Part shown: piece after piece, positions 1-7,355 of the stretch
Position numbering within the stretch: position 1 is the stretch's first letter
How the letters are laid out: the number at the start of each line of letters is the position of its first letter
Assembly: GCA_016302655.1 (NCBI GenBank)
Contig: JAEDNF010000066.1
Span: forward strand, 1-8,097
Length of the DNA stretch: 8,097 bases
Origin: Oscillospiraceae bacterium
Lineage (GTDB): Bacteria; Bacillota; Clostridia; Oscillospirales; Ruminococcaceae
Direction: 5' to 3'
The notes under the pieces: model-generated
The model's database searches: none
Told to the model about the DNA's origin: nothing
Seen by the model: the letters and a program-made list of their open reading frames with translations, nothing else
Made by a program: the position numbers and the translations under genes

Positions 1-1
1 T

Positions 2-3000
2 CTTGAAGACGGAGCTGTGTTTGTTATGCGTGGAGCATACAAGCTTGACAGCTATTCAAACGAAAAACAGTTTACACCGTCTGATATCATGCAGGTATCC
101 TTAAGGGACGATTTTGTAATGAAGACTCCCACAGCCGTGCCTTCCGTCACAGGCGGCGCACCCTCTCCTGCACCTACAAGAACAAATGTATTAACAGAGC
201 CCGAAGAAATGGAGCTTATGTTTGAAACTACCCATTTCGGGAGCACGGCAAAGCTTGTGATGGGCAAGCCGATAAACGACGCTCCCGTAACTATGGAGAG
301 CGTAATGAACGAGCGTGACAATGTCACGGTATGGGGCGAGATTTTCAATGTCGAGAAAAAGGAAACAAAGAGCGGCAAGTCCACTATAATAACCGCCGCA
401 TTCAGCGACAGAACATCATCAATGGTAATGAAGCTGTTTGTGTACAACACAAAGCTCGATTGTTATAAATTCATCGAAAACGGCACTACAATACTTGCAA
501 ACGGCAGTTATAAGATGGATGACTTTTTGCATTACAACTGCTTTAATCCGCAGTCGATAATGATAGTTGATGTAAAGCCCAAGCAGGACAACGCTCCCGA
601 AAAGAGAGTAGAACTGCATCTGCATACCAATATGTCGGATATGGACGCTGTATCCTCTCCCGCTTCGCTTGTAAAGCAGGCGCACGAATGGGGACACAAG
701 GCGGTTGCTATCACCGATCACGGAAATGCTCAGGCATATCCCGAGGCAATGAATACCGTTGAGAAGATAAACAAGACCGATCCCGACTTCAAGGTTATTT
801 ACGGACTTGAAGCGTACTTTGTAAACGATGGAAACGCAGTTGTTGAAGGCTGTGACGGTATCAGGATAGAAGACGATATAGTAGTATTCGATATAGAAAC
901 TACGGGGCTTTATCCAGCAAGCGAGCGCATAACCGAAATCGGTGCGGTAAAACTGCGTAATATGGAGATAGTAGACAGATTCTCCACATTTGTAAATCCG
1001 ATGATGCCTATTCCGTCCAATATTACCGAGCTTACGGGAATAACCGACGATATGGTGGCAGACGCACCTACAGAAGATATTGCCGTTACGGATTTTATCA
1101 AATTCTGCGCAGGCGCACCCGTTGCCGCACATAATGCAAAGTTCGATGTTTCGTTTATCAGAAGCGCCGCCTCAAGAATAGGAACGGCTTTTGATAACCC
1201 CGTTGTAGATACGCTTTCCATTGCAAAATCTGCACTGAGAGGTATTAAGAACTACAAGCTTGATACTATCGCAAAATACTATAAGCTCGGCGATTTTGAC
1301 CACCACAGAGCAGTAGCCGATGCCGAGATGCTGTGCATGATATATATGCACATGGTAAACGATACCCGAAAAACAGCAAAGCTCGAGTATATAAGCGACT
1401 TCAATTCGGCATTCGGCAGTGTCGATGTTAAAAAACTGCCTACATATCATCAGATAATCCTTGTAAAGAACAAGGAAGGACTTAAAAACCTTTACAGGCT
1501 GATTTCCGCTTCAAACCTTGATTATTTCTATAAAAAGCCGAGAATACCGAAGTCTTTGCTGTCACAGTACAGAGAGGGACTTATTATCGGCAGTGCATGC
1601 GAGGCAGGCGAGCTGTTCAGAGCGATACTTGACAAAGCACCGCAGGAGAAGATAGACGAGATAGCGTCTTTCTATGACTACCTTGAGATACAGCCTATAG
1701 GAAACAATATGTTCCTTCTCAGAAACGGAAAGGTAACAAGCGAGGAAGACCTGCGTGACCTTAACCGTGCTATAGTTCAGCTGGGCGACAGACTCGGAAA
1801 GCCGGTTGTTGCCACCTGCGACGTTCACTTCAAAGATCCCGAGGACGCTGTGTTCCGTGAGGTGCTTCAGGCAGGACAGGGCTATGATGACTTTTCAAAT
1901 CAGGCTCCTCTGTATTTCAGAACGACCGAAGAGATGCTTGAAGAATTTTCATATCTCGGCGAAGAGAAGGCATATGAGGTCGTAGTAGAAAATACCAATA
2001 AGATAGCCGATATGATAGAGGTAGTGCGCCCTATTCCTACCGGCACATATCCGCCTCATATCGACGGTGCAGATGAAGAGCTTCAGCAGCTTTGCTGGGA
2101 CAGAGCTCATGCGTGGTACGGCGACGACCTGCCCGAGACGGTGGAAAAGCGTCTTAAAAAGGAGCTTGACTCGATTATAAAGCACGGCTTTGCGGTATTA
2201 TATATGATTGCTCAGAAGCTTGTTGCATTCTCGGAGAAGAACGGATATCTTGTAGGTTCACGAGGCTCGGTAGGCTCTTCTGTTGTTGCTATAATGGCAG
2301 GTATTTCGGAAGTTAATCCTTTGCCGCCGCATTACAGATGCCCCAAGTGCCGTCATAACGAGTTTATCCTCGACGGTTCTTACGGCTCGGGCTTTGACCT
2401 GCCGCCTAAAGCCTGTCCCGAGTGTTCTACAGATATGATCCGTGACGGACACGATATACCGTTTGAAACCTTCCTCGGTTTTGACGGCGACAAGTCGCCC
2501 GATATCGACCTTAACTTCTCGGGAGAAGTGCAGGGCAAGGTTCACAGATACACAGAAGAACTGTTCGGTAAGGATCATGTGTTCAAGGCAGGTACAATTT
2601 CCGCCGTACAGGAAAAGACCGCAGAGGGCTTTGTCCGCAAGTGGCTTGAAAAGAAGAATATGACCGCTAACCCTGCGGAGATATCAAGACTTGCGGCAGG
2701 CTGTACCGGAGTAAAGCGTACAACTTCACAGCACCCGGGCGGAATGGTCGTAGTACCCAGCGAATTTGAAGTATATGACTTTACGGCTGTTCAGCATCCT
2801 GCCGATAAGACAGAGAGCGATATGATAACAACGCACTTTGACTTCCATGCGCTTCACGATACTATACTTAAGCTTGATGAGCTCGGACACGATGTCCCCA
2901 CGCTTTACAAGCACCTTGAAGATATGACGGGCATAAAGATAGCAGATGTGCCGACAAGCGATCCTAAGGTAATGGAGCTGTTCACTTCGACCGAACCGCT

Positions 3001-3925
3001 CGGTATAAAAGAAGAAGACCTCGGAGTGTCAAGCGGCACATACGGTATCCCCGAGTTCGGTACGCCGTTTACTCTTCAGATGCTCAAAGACGCTCAGCCG
3101 AAAAAGTTCTCCGACCTGCTTCAGATATCGGGACTTTCACACGGAACGGATGTTTGGCTCGGAAATGCACAGGAGCTTATTGCAAACGGTACCTGCACCA
3201 TTTCGGAGGTTATCGGATGCCGTGACGATATTATGGTATATCTTATGCATCAAGGGCTTGAACCGAAGCTTGCGTTCAAGATAATGGAGATAACCCGAAA
3301 GGGTAACGCCAAGAAGCTGTTTGACGAAAATATATACAAGGCTTTTGAAGAGAACAATGTTCCGCAGTGGTATATCGAAAGCTGTAAGAAGATAAAGTAT
3401 ATGTTCCCTAAGGCTCACGCCGCCGCTTATGTAACAGGTGCGGTAAAGCTGTGCTGGTTCAAGGTATATTATCCGTCGGAGTTCTATTCCGCAGTGCTTA
3501 CAAAGCATACCGAAAATATCGATGTTGCTACCGTACTGGGCGGAAAGGACAGCGTCAGAAGAAAGATTCAGCTGATACAGTCAAATCCCGACGCCACCGC
3601 TAAGGATAAGGGTATGCTTGACGCACTTCTGCTTATCCACGAGATGATGTTAAGAGGCATAACATTCCTGCCTGTTGATTATAAAAAGTCGAGAGCGACA
3701 ACCTATGCTATTGAGGACGGCAACCTCCGTCTTCCGTTCCTTGCAGTCGAAGGCTGCGGAGAAAACGCCGCCATAAAGCTGAAGGAAGTAATAGACAAGG
3801 GCGACTATATCTGCCTTGAGGATATTCAGGCACAGTCGGGAATAAACAGTACGGTCTTAAATAAGCTGTATGATATGAATGTTTTCGGCGACCTTCCTTT
3901 GTCGGCACAGATATCATTCTTTTGA
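2..3925 (+). CDS. polC: DNA polymerase III alpha subunit, PolC type (5' end outside the window)
   Basis: Replicative DNA polymerase of low-GC Gram-positive bacteria, with built-in 3'-5' proofreading. The frame is open from nucleotide 2, giving about 1307 residues against a usual 1430-1470, so about 130 N-terminal residues lie to the left; the GTG at 17 is not the start. Visible order: a Pro/Thr-rich linker (about nt 124-185); an OB-fold (about 317-580); PHP part 1 with HLHT (617-628) and ITDH (710-721); the inserted DnaQ-like exonuclease with DIE (890-898), HNAKFD (1130-1147) and HHRAVAD (1301-1321); PHP part 2 with CDVHF near 1820; and the polymerase core. The core has GSRGSVGSS (from 2255), a four-cysteine zinc site (2339, 2348, 2414, 2423), catalytic [10 protein letters not shown] (Asp codons 2501 and 2507) and a third likely catalytic Asp (2876), at the spacing I recall for Geobacillus PolC. 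The protein ends in QISFF, the position of the sliding-clamp motif. No frameshift or missing catalytic residue is seen. Identity is very secure. Confidence -1.
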   Translation, partial: LEDGAVFVMRGAYKLDSYSNEKQFTPSDIMQVSLRDDFVMKTPTAVPSVTGGAPSPAPTRTNVLTEPEEMELMFETTHFGSTAKLVMGKPINDAPVTMESVMNERDNVTVWGEIFNVEKKETKSGKSTIITAAFSDRTSSMVMKLFVYNTKLDCYKFIENGTTILANGSYKMDDFLHYNCFNPQSIMIVDVKPKQDNAPEKRVELHLHTNMSDMDAVSSPASLVKQAHEWGHKAVAITDHGNAQAYPEAMNTVEKINKTDPDFKVIYGLEAYFVNDGNAVVEGCDGIRIEDDIVVFDIETTGLYPASERITEIGAVKLRNMEIVDRFSTFVNPMMPIPSNITELTGITDDMVADAPTEDIAVTDFIKFCAGAPVAAHNAKFDVSFIRSAASRIGTAFDNPVVDTLSIAKSALRGIKNYKLDTIAKYYKLGDFDHHRAVADAEMLCMIYMHMVNDTRKTAKLEYISDFNSAFGSVDVKKLPTYHQIILVKNKEGLKNLYRLISASNLDYFYKKPRIPKSLLSQYREGLIIGSACEAGELFRAILDKAPQEKIDEIASFYDYLEIQPIGNNMFLLRNGKVTSEEDLRDLNRAIVQLGDRLGKPVVATCDVHFKDPEDAVFREVLQAGQGYDDFSNQAPLYFRTTEEMLEEFSYLGEEKAYEVVVENTNKIADMIEVVRPIPTGTYPPHIDGADEELQQLCWDRAHAWYGDDLPETVEKRLKKELDSIIKHGFAVLYMIAQKLVAFSEKNGYLVGSRGSVGSSVVAIMAGISEVNPLPPHYRCPKCRHNEFILDGSYGSGFDLPPKACPECSTDMIRDGHDIPFETFLGFDGDKSPDIDLNFSGEVQGKVHRYTEELFGKDHVFKAGTISAVQEKTAEGFVRKWLEKKNMTANPAEISRLAAGCTGVKRTTSQHPGGMVVVPSEFEVYDFTAVQHPADKTESDMITTHFDFHALHDTILKLDELGHDVPTLYKHLEDMTGIKIADVPTSDPKVMELFTSTEPLGIKEEDLGVSSGTYGIPEFGTPFTLQMLKDAQPKKFSDLLQISGLSHGTDVWLGNAQELIANGTCTISEVIGCRDDIMVYLMHQGLEPKLAFKIMEITRKGNAKKLFDENIYKAFEENNVPQWYIESCKKIKYMFPKAHAAAYVTGAVKLCWFKVYYPSEFYSAVLTKHTENIDVATVLGGKDSVRRKIQLIQSNPDATAKDKGMLDALLLIHEMMLRGITFLPVDYKKSRATTYAIEDGNLRLPFLAVEGCGENAAIKLKEVIDKGDYICLEDIQAQSGINSTVLNKLYDMNVFGDLPLSAQISFF

Positions 3926-3938
3926 TTAATATCCTTTG

Positions 3939-3960
3939 CGGAGAAGGTGCGCCTTCTCCG
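3939..3960 (+). terminator. Hairpin after polC, possible intrinsic terminator
   Basis: A perfect 9-bp stem, CGGAGAAGG (3939-3947) with CCTTCTCCG (3952-3960), closes a TGCG loop that fits the stable UNCG tetraloop pattern. It begins 13 nt after the polC stop. No clean T-tract follows: the next bases are TGCGGCTTTAT, and a run of five T appears only about 27 nt downstream. It may be a weak terminator or a 3'-end stabilising hairpin. The independent promoter downstream supports a transcription-unit boundary here. Confidence -1.
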
Positions 3961-4004
3961 TGCGGCTTTATCATTAATTACTGTTATTTTTGAATAACTC
4001 AGCC

Positions 4005-4030
4005 GTTTTTTGTGATATCAGACAAAAAAC
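4005..4030. repeat. AT-rich inverted repeat upstream of the his promoter
   Basis: GTTTTTTGT (4005-4013) is exactly repeated in inverted orientation as ACAAAAAAC (4022-4030), with an 8-nt spacer. The centre overlaps an 8-bp palindrome, TGATATCA (4013-4020). It lies about 20 bp upstream of the -35 box, where an activator or repressor could bind. The arms are low in complexity, so chance is possible, and it is too AT-rich and T-tract-poor to be a convincing terminator. Confidence -1.
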
Positions 4031-4050
4031 AAATAAAAACTTTGTTTTGA

Positions 4051-4079
4051 TTGACAAAAACGGTTTGATATGTTATCAT
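4051..4079 (+). promoter_or_regulatory. Sigma-A promoter of the his operon
   Basis: The -35 box TTGACA (4051-4056) matches the consensus perfectly. A 17-bp spacer follows, then -10 TATCAT (4074-4079), one mismatch from TATAAT, preceded by the extended element TG at 4071-4072. Transcription should start near 4085-4089, giving a leader of about 70-75 nt before hisZ. This is by far the best promoter seen in the window and explains a his transcript independent of polC. Confidence -1.
4066..4078. promoter_or_regulatory. Operator-like inverted repeat overlapping the -10 box
   Basis: TGATA (4066-4070) and TATCA (4074-4078) form a 5-bp inverted repeat with a 3-nt spacer, lying over the extended -10 element. 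The same half-site occurs at 4013-4020 as TGATATCA and as TGATA at 4087-4091, next to the expected transcription start. A protein bound here would block RNA polymerase. The operator role is inferred only; no known regulator motif was recognised and the sequence is AT-rich. Confidence -1.
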
Positions 4080-4089
4080 ATTATTGTGA

Positions 4090-4107
4090 TAGCGTGTTAG
4101 CACGCTA
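4090..4107 (+). promoter_or_regulatory. Hairpin at the 5' end of the his leader RNA
   Basis: TAGCGTG (4090-4096) and CACGCTA (4101-4107) form a perfect 7-bp stem around a TTAG loop, within a few bases of the predicted transcription start. A second, weaker pairing, GCGTTG (4110-4115) with CAATACGC (4125-4132, TA bulged), can follow it. Such 5' hairpins often protect mRNA from decay. No T-tract follows, so it is not an attenuator terminator. Confidence -1.
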
Positions 4108-4117
4108 AAGCGTTGGT

Positions 4118-4138
4118 GCAAAATCAATACGCAAAATC
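4118..4138 (+). repeat. Direct repeat GCAAAATC in the his leader
   Basis: GCAAAATC occurs at 4118-4125 and again at 4131-4138, 13 nt apart, ending 5 nt before the Shine-Dalgarno site of hisZ. Two evenly spaced copies next to a ribosome binding site could be a binding site for a regulatory protein or RNA, but two 8-mers are weak evidence. Confidence -1.
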
Positions 4139-4143
4139 GGTCT

Positions 4144-4150
4144 GAAAGGA
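4144..4150 (+). promoter_or_regulatory. Ribosome binding site of hisZ
   Basis: GAAAGGA ends 8 nt before the ATG at 4159 and supports that start. The same heptamer at the same distance precedes hisD and hisC. Confidence -1.
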
Positions 4151-4158
4151 AAATATAG

Positions 4159-5379
4159 ATGAAAAGCTACGATCTTATCACTCCGGAGGGAACAAGAGAC
4201 CTTCTTTTTGATGAGTGTGTTGCCCGTAAAGAAGCGGAAGATAAATTAAGAGAGATATTCACTGCTCACGGATACAGCGAGGTTATTACCCCTGCGCTTG
4301 AGTTCTATGATGTCTTCAACAACAAGACGAGGAGCTTTAAGCAGGAGGATATGTACAAGCTGACCGACGGCAAGGGCAGACTTATGGTAATGCGCCCCGA
4401 CAGCACTATGCCTATCGCAAGAATAGTTGCTACAAGGCTTCGTGACGGAGTATTTCCGCTAAAGCTGTTCTGCTCGCAGAATATCTACCGCTGTAATCCG
4501 AAAATGGCAGGCAGAGACGATGAGTTTATGCAAAGCGGTATTGAGATAATCGGCGGAGATGAGAAGCGATCCGACCTTGAGGCATTAAGCCTTGCGGCGC
4601 AGGTGCTTAATTCTTGCTCAAGCGACGATGTCAGACTTGAGATAGGCGACAACACCTTCTACAAGCTGCTGCTTGAAAAGCTTGATATCGATGATGAAGA
4701 AACGGTAAGAAGCCTTATTGAATCAAAGAATACCCCTCAGCTGAGAGAGTTAATTAAGGACAGCGTAGGCTCTGTCCCCGAAAAGCGCAGATACGCAGAT
4801 ATACTTTTACAGCTCCCGACTTTGTTTGGTGGAGCAGAGGTGTTCAGTAAAGCGGAGAAGCTGTTTGCGGGAACGGTTCTTGCTGACAGACTGTCAGAGT
4901 TCAGAGCGACATTTGATTCTCTTCGCAGACTTGAGACAGAGGACAGAATAAATGTTGATCTCGGTCTTGTAAACAAGGCAGAATATTACACCGGAATCGT
5001 GTTCAGAGGATATATTGAAGAATACGGTCAGGCGGTACTCTCGGGCGGAAGATATGATACGCTTATCGGCAGCTTCGGAGCAGACGATATGCCTGCTGTA
5101 GGCTTTGCGGTAAATGTCAATGCAATAGCGGCGGCAAACTTAAGGAGCAACAAGAGCGCAAAGGCAAAGCATGCACAGGTGCTTGTATTTGCCTGCGATG
5201 ACGATCTTATCGAGGGTATCAGCCATTGCAGTAAGCTGATAGCAAGCGGTATAAGTGCTGAGTTCAGCACCTGCCAGACGCTTGAGGCGGCTATCGAGTA
5301 CGCAAAAGCAAACAAAATATGCAGGATAGATATTATAGATAAAGAAAAGAATGAACAGCCTGTCACTATGACGCTGTAA
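4159..5379 (+). CDS. hisZ: ATP phosphoribosyltransferase regulatory subunit HisZ
   Basis: HisZ is a catalytically dead paralogue of histidyl-tRNA synthetase. It assembles with short-form HisG, completes the active ATP phosphoribosyltransferase and confers histidine feedback. The 406 residues show the class II fold: TPEGTRDLL (8-16), a motif 1 region (38-53), MRPDSTMPIAR (78-88), and a motif 2 region with YRCNPKMAGRDDEFMQSG (110-127). The signature of a working synthetase is lost. The expected RGLDYYTG is NKAEYYTG (272-279), so the histidine/adenylate-binding arginine is gone, and the motif 3 end GFAIGxERL is GFAVNVNAI (315-323), so the motif 3 arginine is gone. SGGRYD (295-300) remains. A tail of about 70 residues (335-406) resembles a reduced anticodon-binding domain, which some HisZ proteins lack. 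The hisG gene right after it makes HisZ much more likely than HisS. It is the first gene of the operon, and the ATG is set by GAAAGGA 8 nt upstream. Confidence -1.
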   Translation: MKSYDLITPEGTRDLLFDECVARKEAEDKLREIFTAHGYSEVITPALEFYDVFNNKTRSFKQEDMYKLTDGKGRLMVMRPDSTMPIARIVATRLRDGVFPLKLFCSQNIYRCNPKMAGRDDEFMQSGIEIIGGDEKRSDLEALSLAAQVLNSCSSDDVRLEIGDNTFYKLLLEKLDIDDEETVRSLIESKNTPQLRELIKDSVGSVPEKRRYADILLQLPTLFGGAEVFSKAEKLFAGTVLADRLSEFRATFDSLRRLETEDRINVDLGLVNKAEYYTGIVFRGYIEEYGQAVLSGGRYDTLIGSFGADDMPAVGFAVNVNAIAAANLRSNKSAKAKHAQVLVFACDDDLIEGISHCSKLIASGISAEFSTCQTLEAAIEYAKANKICRIDIIDKEKNEQPVTMTL

Positions 5380-5386
5380 GAAGAGG
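5380..5386 (+). promoter_or_regulatory. Ribosome binding site of hisG
   Basis: GAAGAGG begins on the base after the hisZ stop and ends 7 nt before the hisG ATG at 5394. It differs from the GAAAGGA used by the other three his genes. Confidence -1.
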
Positions 5387-5393
5387 TAGACAG

Positions 5394-6029
5394 ATGAACG
5401 ATAATAAAACCATTAGGATAGCTCTGACAAAGGGCAGACTTGAAAAGGACACGGTCAACCTTTTTGAAAAGATAGGCTATGATGTATCACAGCTTCGTGA
5501 CAAGGGCAGACGGCTGATACTTGAAGTGCCGGGCAGTAACATAGAAGTAGTGCTTGCAAAAGCGGCAGATGTACTTACCTATGTAGAACATGGTGTATGC
5601 GATGTCGGCGTAGTCGGCAAGGATACGATAGACGAGCACGGCGGCAGATTCTTTGAAGTGTGCGACCTCGGATTCGGAAAGTGCAGATTTGCGCTTGCAG
5701 GCAAGGTCGGACATAACTTCTATGAAGGATGCGGTGTAAAGACTATTGCTACAAAATATCCTAACATCACAAGAAAGTTTTTTGAGTCAAAGGCTATGGA
5801 TGTGGATATAGTCAAGATAGAAGGCTCGGTTGAGCTTGCACCTCTTCTTGAGCTTTCTGACGGAATCGTCGATATAGTTGAAACGGGCACAACTCTTAAA
5901 GAAAACGGACTTGAGGTATATGAGTATGTATCTCCCATATCTGCAAGAGTGATAGTAAACCCCGTAAGTATGAAGCTGAAGAAAAAGAGCATAGAAGAGC
6001 TTATTGATAAAATGGAAAGAAACATATAA
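5394..6029 (+). CDS. hisG: ATP phosphoribosyltransferase catalytic subunit, short form (HisG-S)
   Basis: Catalyses the first step of histidine synthesis, ATP + PRPP to phosphoribosyl-ATP, in the cytoplasm. At 211 residues it is the short form: it has the two periplasmic-binding-like catalytic lobes and lacks the C-terminal regulatory domain of about 80 residues found in long HisG, so it depends on HisZ, encoded 14 nt upstream. Visible landmarks are IRIALTKGRLEK (7-18), the CDVGVVGKDTIDE segment (69-81), GFGKCRFALA (93-102), and the PRPP-binding loop DGIVDIVETGTTLKENGL (156-172 region), which is intact. The C-terminus is a charged helix rich in Lys and Glu (195-211). No other start fits better than the ATG at 5394, since the hisZ stop lies just upstream. 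Identity is very secure; feedback control by histidine through HisZ is family knowledge, not seen here. Confidence -1.
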   Translation: MNDNKTIRIALTKGRLEKDTVNLFEKIGYDVSQLRDKGRRLILEVPGSNIEVVLAKAADVLTYVEHGVCDVGVVGKDTIDEHGGRFFEVCDLGFGKCRFALAGKVGHNFYEGCGVKTIATKYPNITRKFFESKAMDVDIVKIEGSVELAPLLELSDGIVDIVETGTTLKENGLEVYEYVSPISARVIVNPVSMKLKKKSIEELIDKMERNI

Positions 6030-6036
6030 GAAAGGA
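6030..6036 (+). promoter_or_regulatory. Ribosome binding site of hisD
   Basis: GAAAGGA begins on the base after the hisG stop and ends 8 nt before the ATG at 6045, which fixes that ATG as the start rather than the in-frame ATG at codon 18. Confidence -1.
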
Positions 6037-6044
6037 CGCTAATA

Positions 6045-7331
6045 ATGATACAGATAATTGAAGCCAACGGCAGTGAAAAAGAGTTCCTTGCCGGTATGAA
6101 AAAACGCAGTAACGAGGTAAACGCCGAGGTTGAGAAGACCGTAAGGGCGATTATTGACGATGTTGCGGCAAGGGGAGACGAGGCTGTAAAGGAATACACA
6201 GCAAAGTTCGACTGCCCCGATATGCAGTACTACAGAGTACCCGATGAAGTTATACAGGATGCGCTGACAAACGCAGATCCCGATTTTGTAAACTCTATGC
6301 TTAATGCACAGGAGAACATCACGGCATTCCACACCCGTCAGAAGCAGAACGGTTATATGATGACCGATGAAAGCGGCTGTATCTTAGGTCAGCGTGTAAG
6401 AGGCCTTGACAGAGTAGGTTTATATGTTCCCGGCGGCACGGCGGCTTATCCTTCATCCGTTCTTATGAACGCTATTCCTGCAAAGATAGCCGGAGTAGGC
6501 GAGATCATTATGGTAACTCCGCCGATGAAAGACGGCACACCGAACAATGATATTCTGGTAGCGGCGGCACTTTGCGGAGTAGATAAGATATTTATGTGCG
6601 GAGGCGCACAGGCAATAGCCGCACTTGCATTCGGAACCGAAGAAATACCGAAGGTATCTAAGATAGTAGGCCCCGGCAATATATTCGTTGCAACGGCTAA
6701 AAAACTGCTGTACGGAACAGTTGATATCGATATGATAGCAGGTCCGAGCGAGATACTTATAGTTGCAGACGACACAGCAAATCCGAAATATGCCGCAGCA
6801 GACCTTATGTCACAGGCAGAACACGACAAGCTTGCAAGCTCTGTGCTTATCACTACAAGCCGCCGTGTAGCCGAAGAAACGGTTAAAGAAATCGAAAGAC
6901 AGGCGGCAGAGCTTTCACGCAAGGATATAATCAACACCTCGCTTGATAACTGCGGCGCAATAATAATCTGCGACAATATGGACAAGGCTTGCGAAATAGC
7001 TAACGAGATAGCTCCCGAACACCTTGAGGTACTGGCTGAAAATCCGCTTGAGTATATAGGAAAGCTCACAAACTGCGGTTCGCTGTTCCTTGGAGAATAT
7101 GCTCCCGAGCCTCTGGGCGACTATTATGCAGGTCCCAACCATGTTCTTCCCACAAGCGGTACTGCGAGATTCTTCTCACCTCTTTCAGTTGACAGCTTTA
7201 TTAAGAAATCAAGCTATATCTACTATACAAGAGACAGCCTGTACAGCGCAAAGGAAGATATAGTCCGCATTGCAAAGCGTGAAGGACTTACAGCTCACGC
7301 AAATGCTGTTACGGTAAGATTTGAAGACTGA
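6045..7331 (+). CDS. hisD: Histidinol dehydrogenase
   Basis: Zinc-dependent enzyme that carries out the last two steps of the pathway, oxidising L-histidinol through the aldehyde to L-histidine with two NAD+. The 428 residues are close to the 434 of the Escherichia coli enzyme and collinear with it. Visible landmarks: RVGLYVPGGTAAYPSSVLM (123-141); GPGNIFVATAKK (209-220); AGPSEILIVAD (232-242); zinc ligands Gln257 and His260 in SQAEHD, Asp359 in PLGDYYAG and His418 in LTAHAN; and the catalytic Glu325-His326 pair in APEHLEV (323-329). GPNHVLPTSGTARF (363-376) is the other strongly conserved block. All residues expected for activity are present. It lies 15 nt after hisG and 24 nt before hisC, in the same transcript. 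No odd base composition or truncation was noticed. Identity is very secure. Confidence -1.
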   Translation: MIQIIEANGSEKEFLAGMKKRSNEVNAEVEKTVRAIIDDVAARGDEAVKEYTAKFDCPDMQYYRVPDEVIQDALTNADPDFVNSMLNAQENITAFHTRQKQNGYMMTDESGCILGQRVRGLDRVGLYVPGGTAAYPSSVLMNAIPAKIAGVGEIIMVTPPMKDGTPNNDILVAAALCGVDKIFMCGGAQAIAALAFGTEEIPKVSKIVGPGNIFVATAKKLLYGTVDIDMIAGPSEILIVADDTANPKYAAADLMSQAEHDKLASSVLITTSRRVAEETVKEIERQAAELSRKDIINTSLDNCGAIIICDNMDKACEIANEIAPEHLEVLAENPLEYIGKLTNCGSLFLGEYAPEPLGDYYAGPNHVLPTSGTARFFSPLSVDSFIKKSSYIYYTRDSLYSAKEDIVRIAKREGLTAHANAVTVRFED

Positions 7332-7340
7332 CAGCAACCC

Positions 7341-7347
7341 GAAAGGA
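7341..7347 (+). promoter_or_regulatory. Ribosome binding site of hisC
   Basis: GAAAGGA ends 8 nt before the ATG at 7356 and decides the start of hisC, whose frame runs off the window. Confidence -1.
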
Positions 7348-7355
7348 CAAAAGAA

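Noticed and set aside
17..19. GTG at 17 as the start of polC
   Set aside because: The frame is open to the window edge at nucleotide 2 and the protein would lack about 130 residues normal for PolC; this is an internal valine codon.
419..1132. Minus-strand open frame of 237 codons opposite polC
   Set aside because: It lies wholly inside polC, opposite conserved OB-fold, PHP and exonuclease coding. Its translation has no recognisable domain and is rich in Cys, Tyr, His and Ile, as expected from an antisense shadow of biased codons.
2442..2663. Plus-strand 73-codon frame inside polC
   Set aside because: It is out of frame with the conserved polymerase active-site coding and is a shadow of it.
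3926..4158. T-box riboswitch or histidine attenuator before hisZ
   Set aside because: No T-box antiterminator signature, no terminator with a T-tract between promoter and hisZ, and no short frame with consecutive His codons.
4159..5379. Histidyl-tRNA synthetase (hisS)
   Set aside because: Catalytic signatures RGLDYY and the motif 3 ERL are replaced by NKAEYY and VNVNAI, and the gene directly precedes a short hisG, so HisZ is the better call.
5720..6199. Minus-strand open frame of 159 codons spanning the hisG-hisD junction, hydrophobic and membrane-like
   Set aside because: The hydrophobic look comes from reading Asp/Glu/Lys-rich codons antisense. It crosses two well-supported genes and their ribosome binding site, with no independent support.
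6446..7069. Minus-strand open frame of 207 codons opposite hisD
   Set aside because: The product is a Ser/Ile/Ala-rich string with no motif, fully overlapping conserved hisD blocks. No clear ribosome binding site or promoter was noticed.
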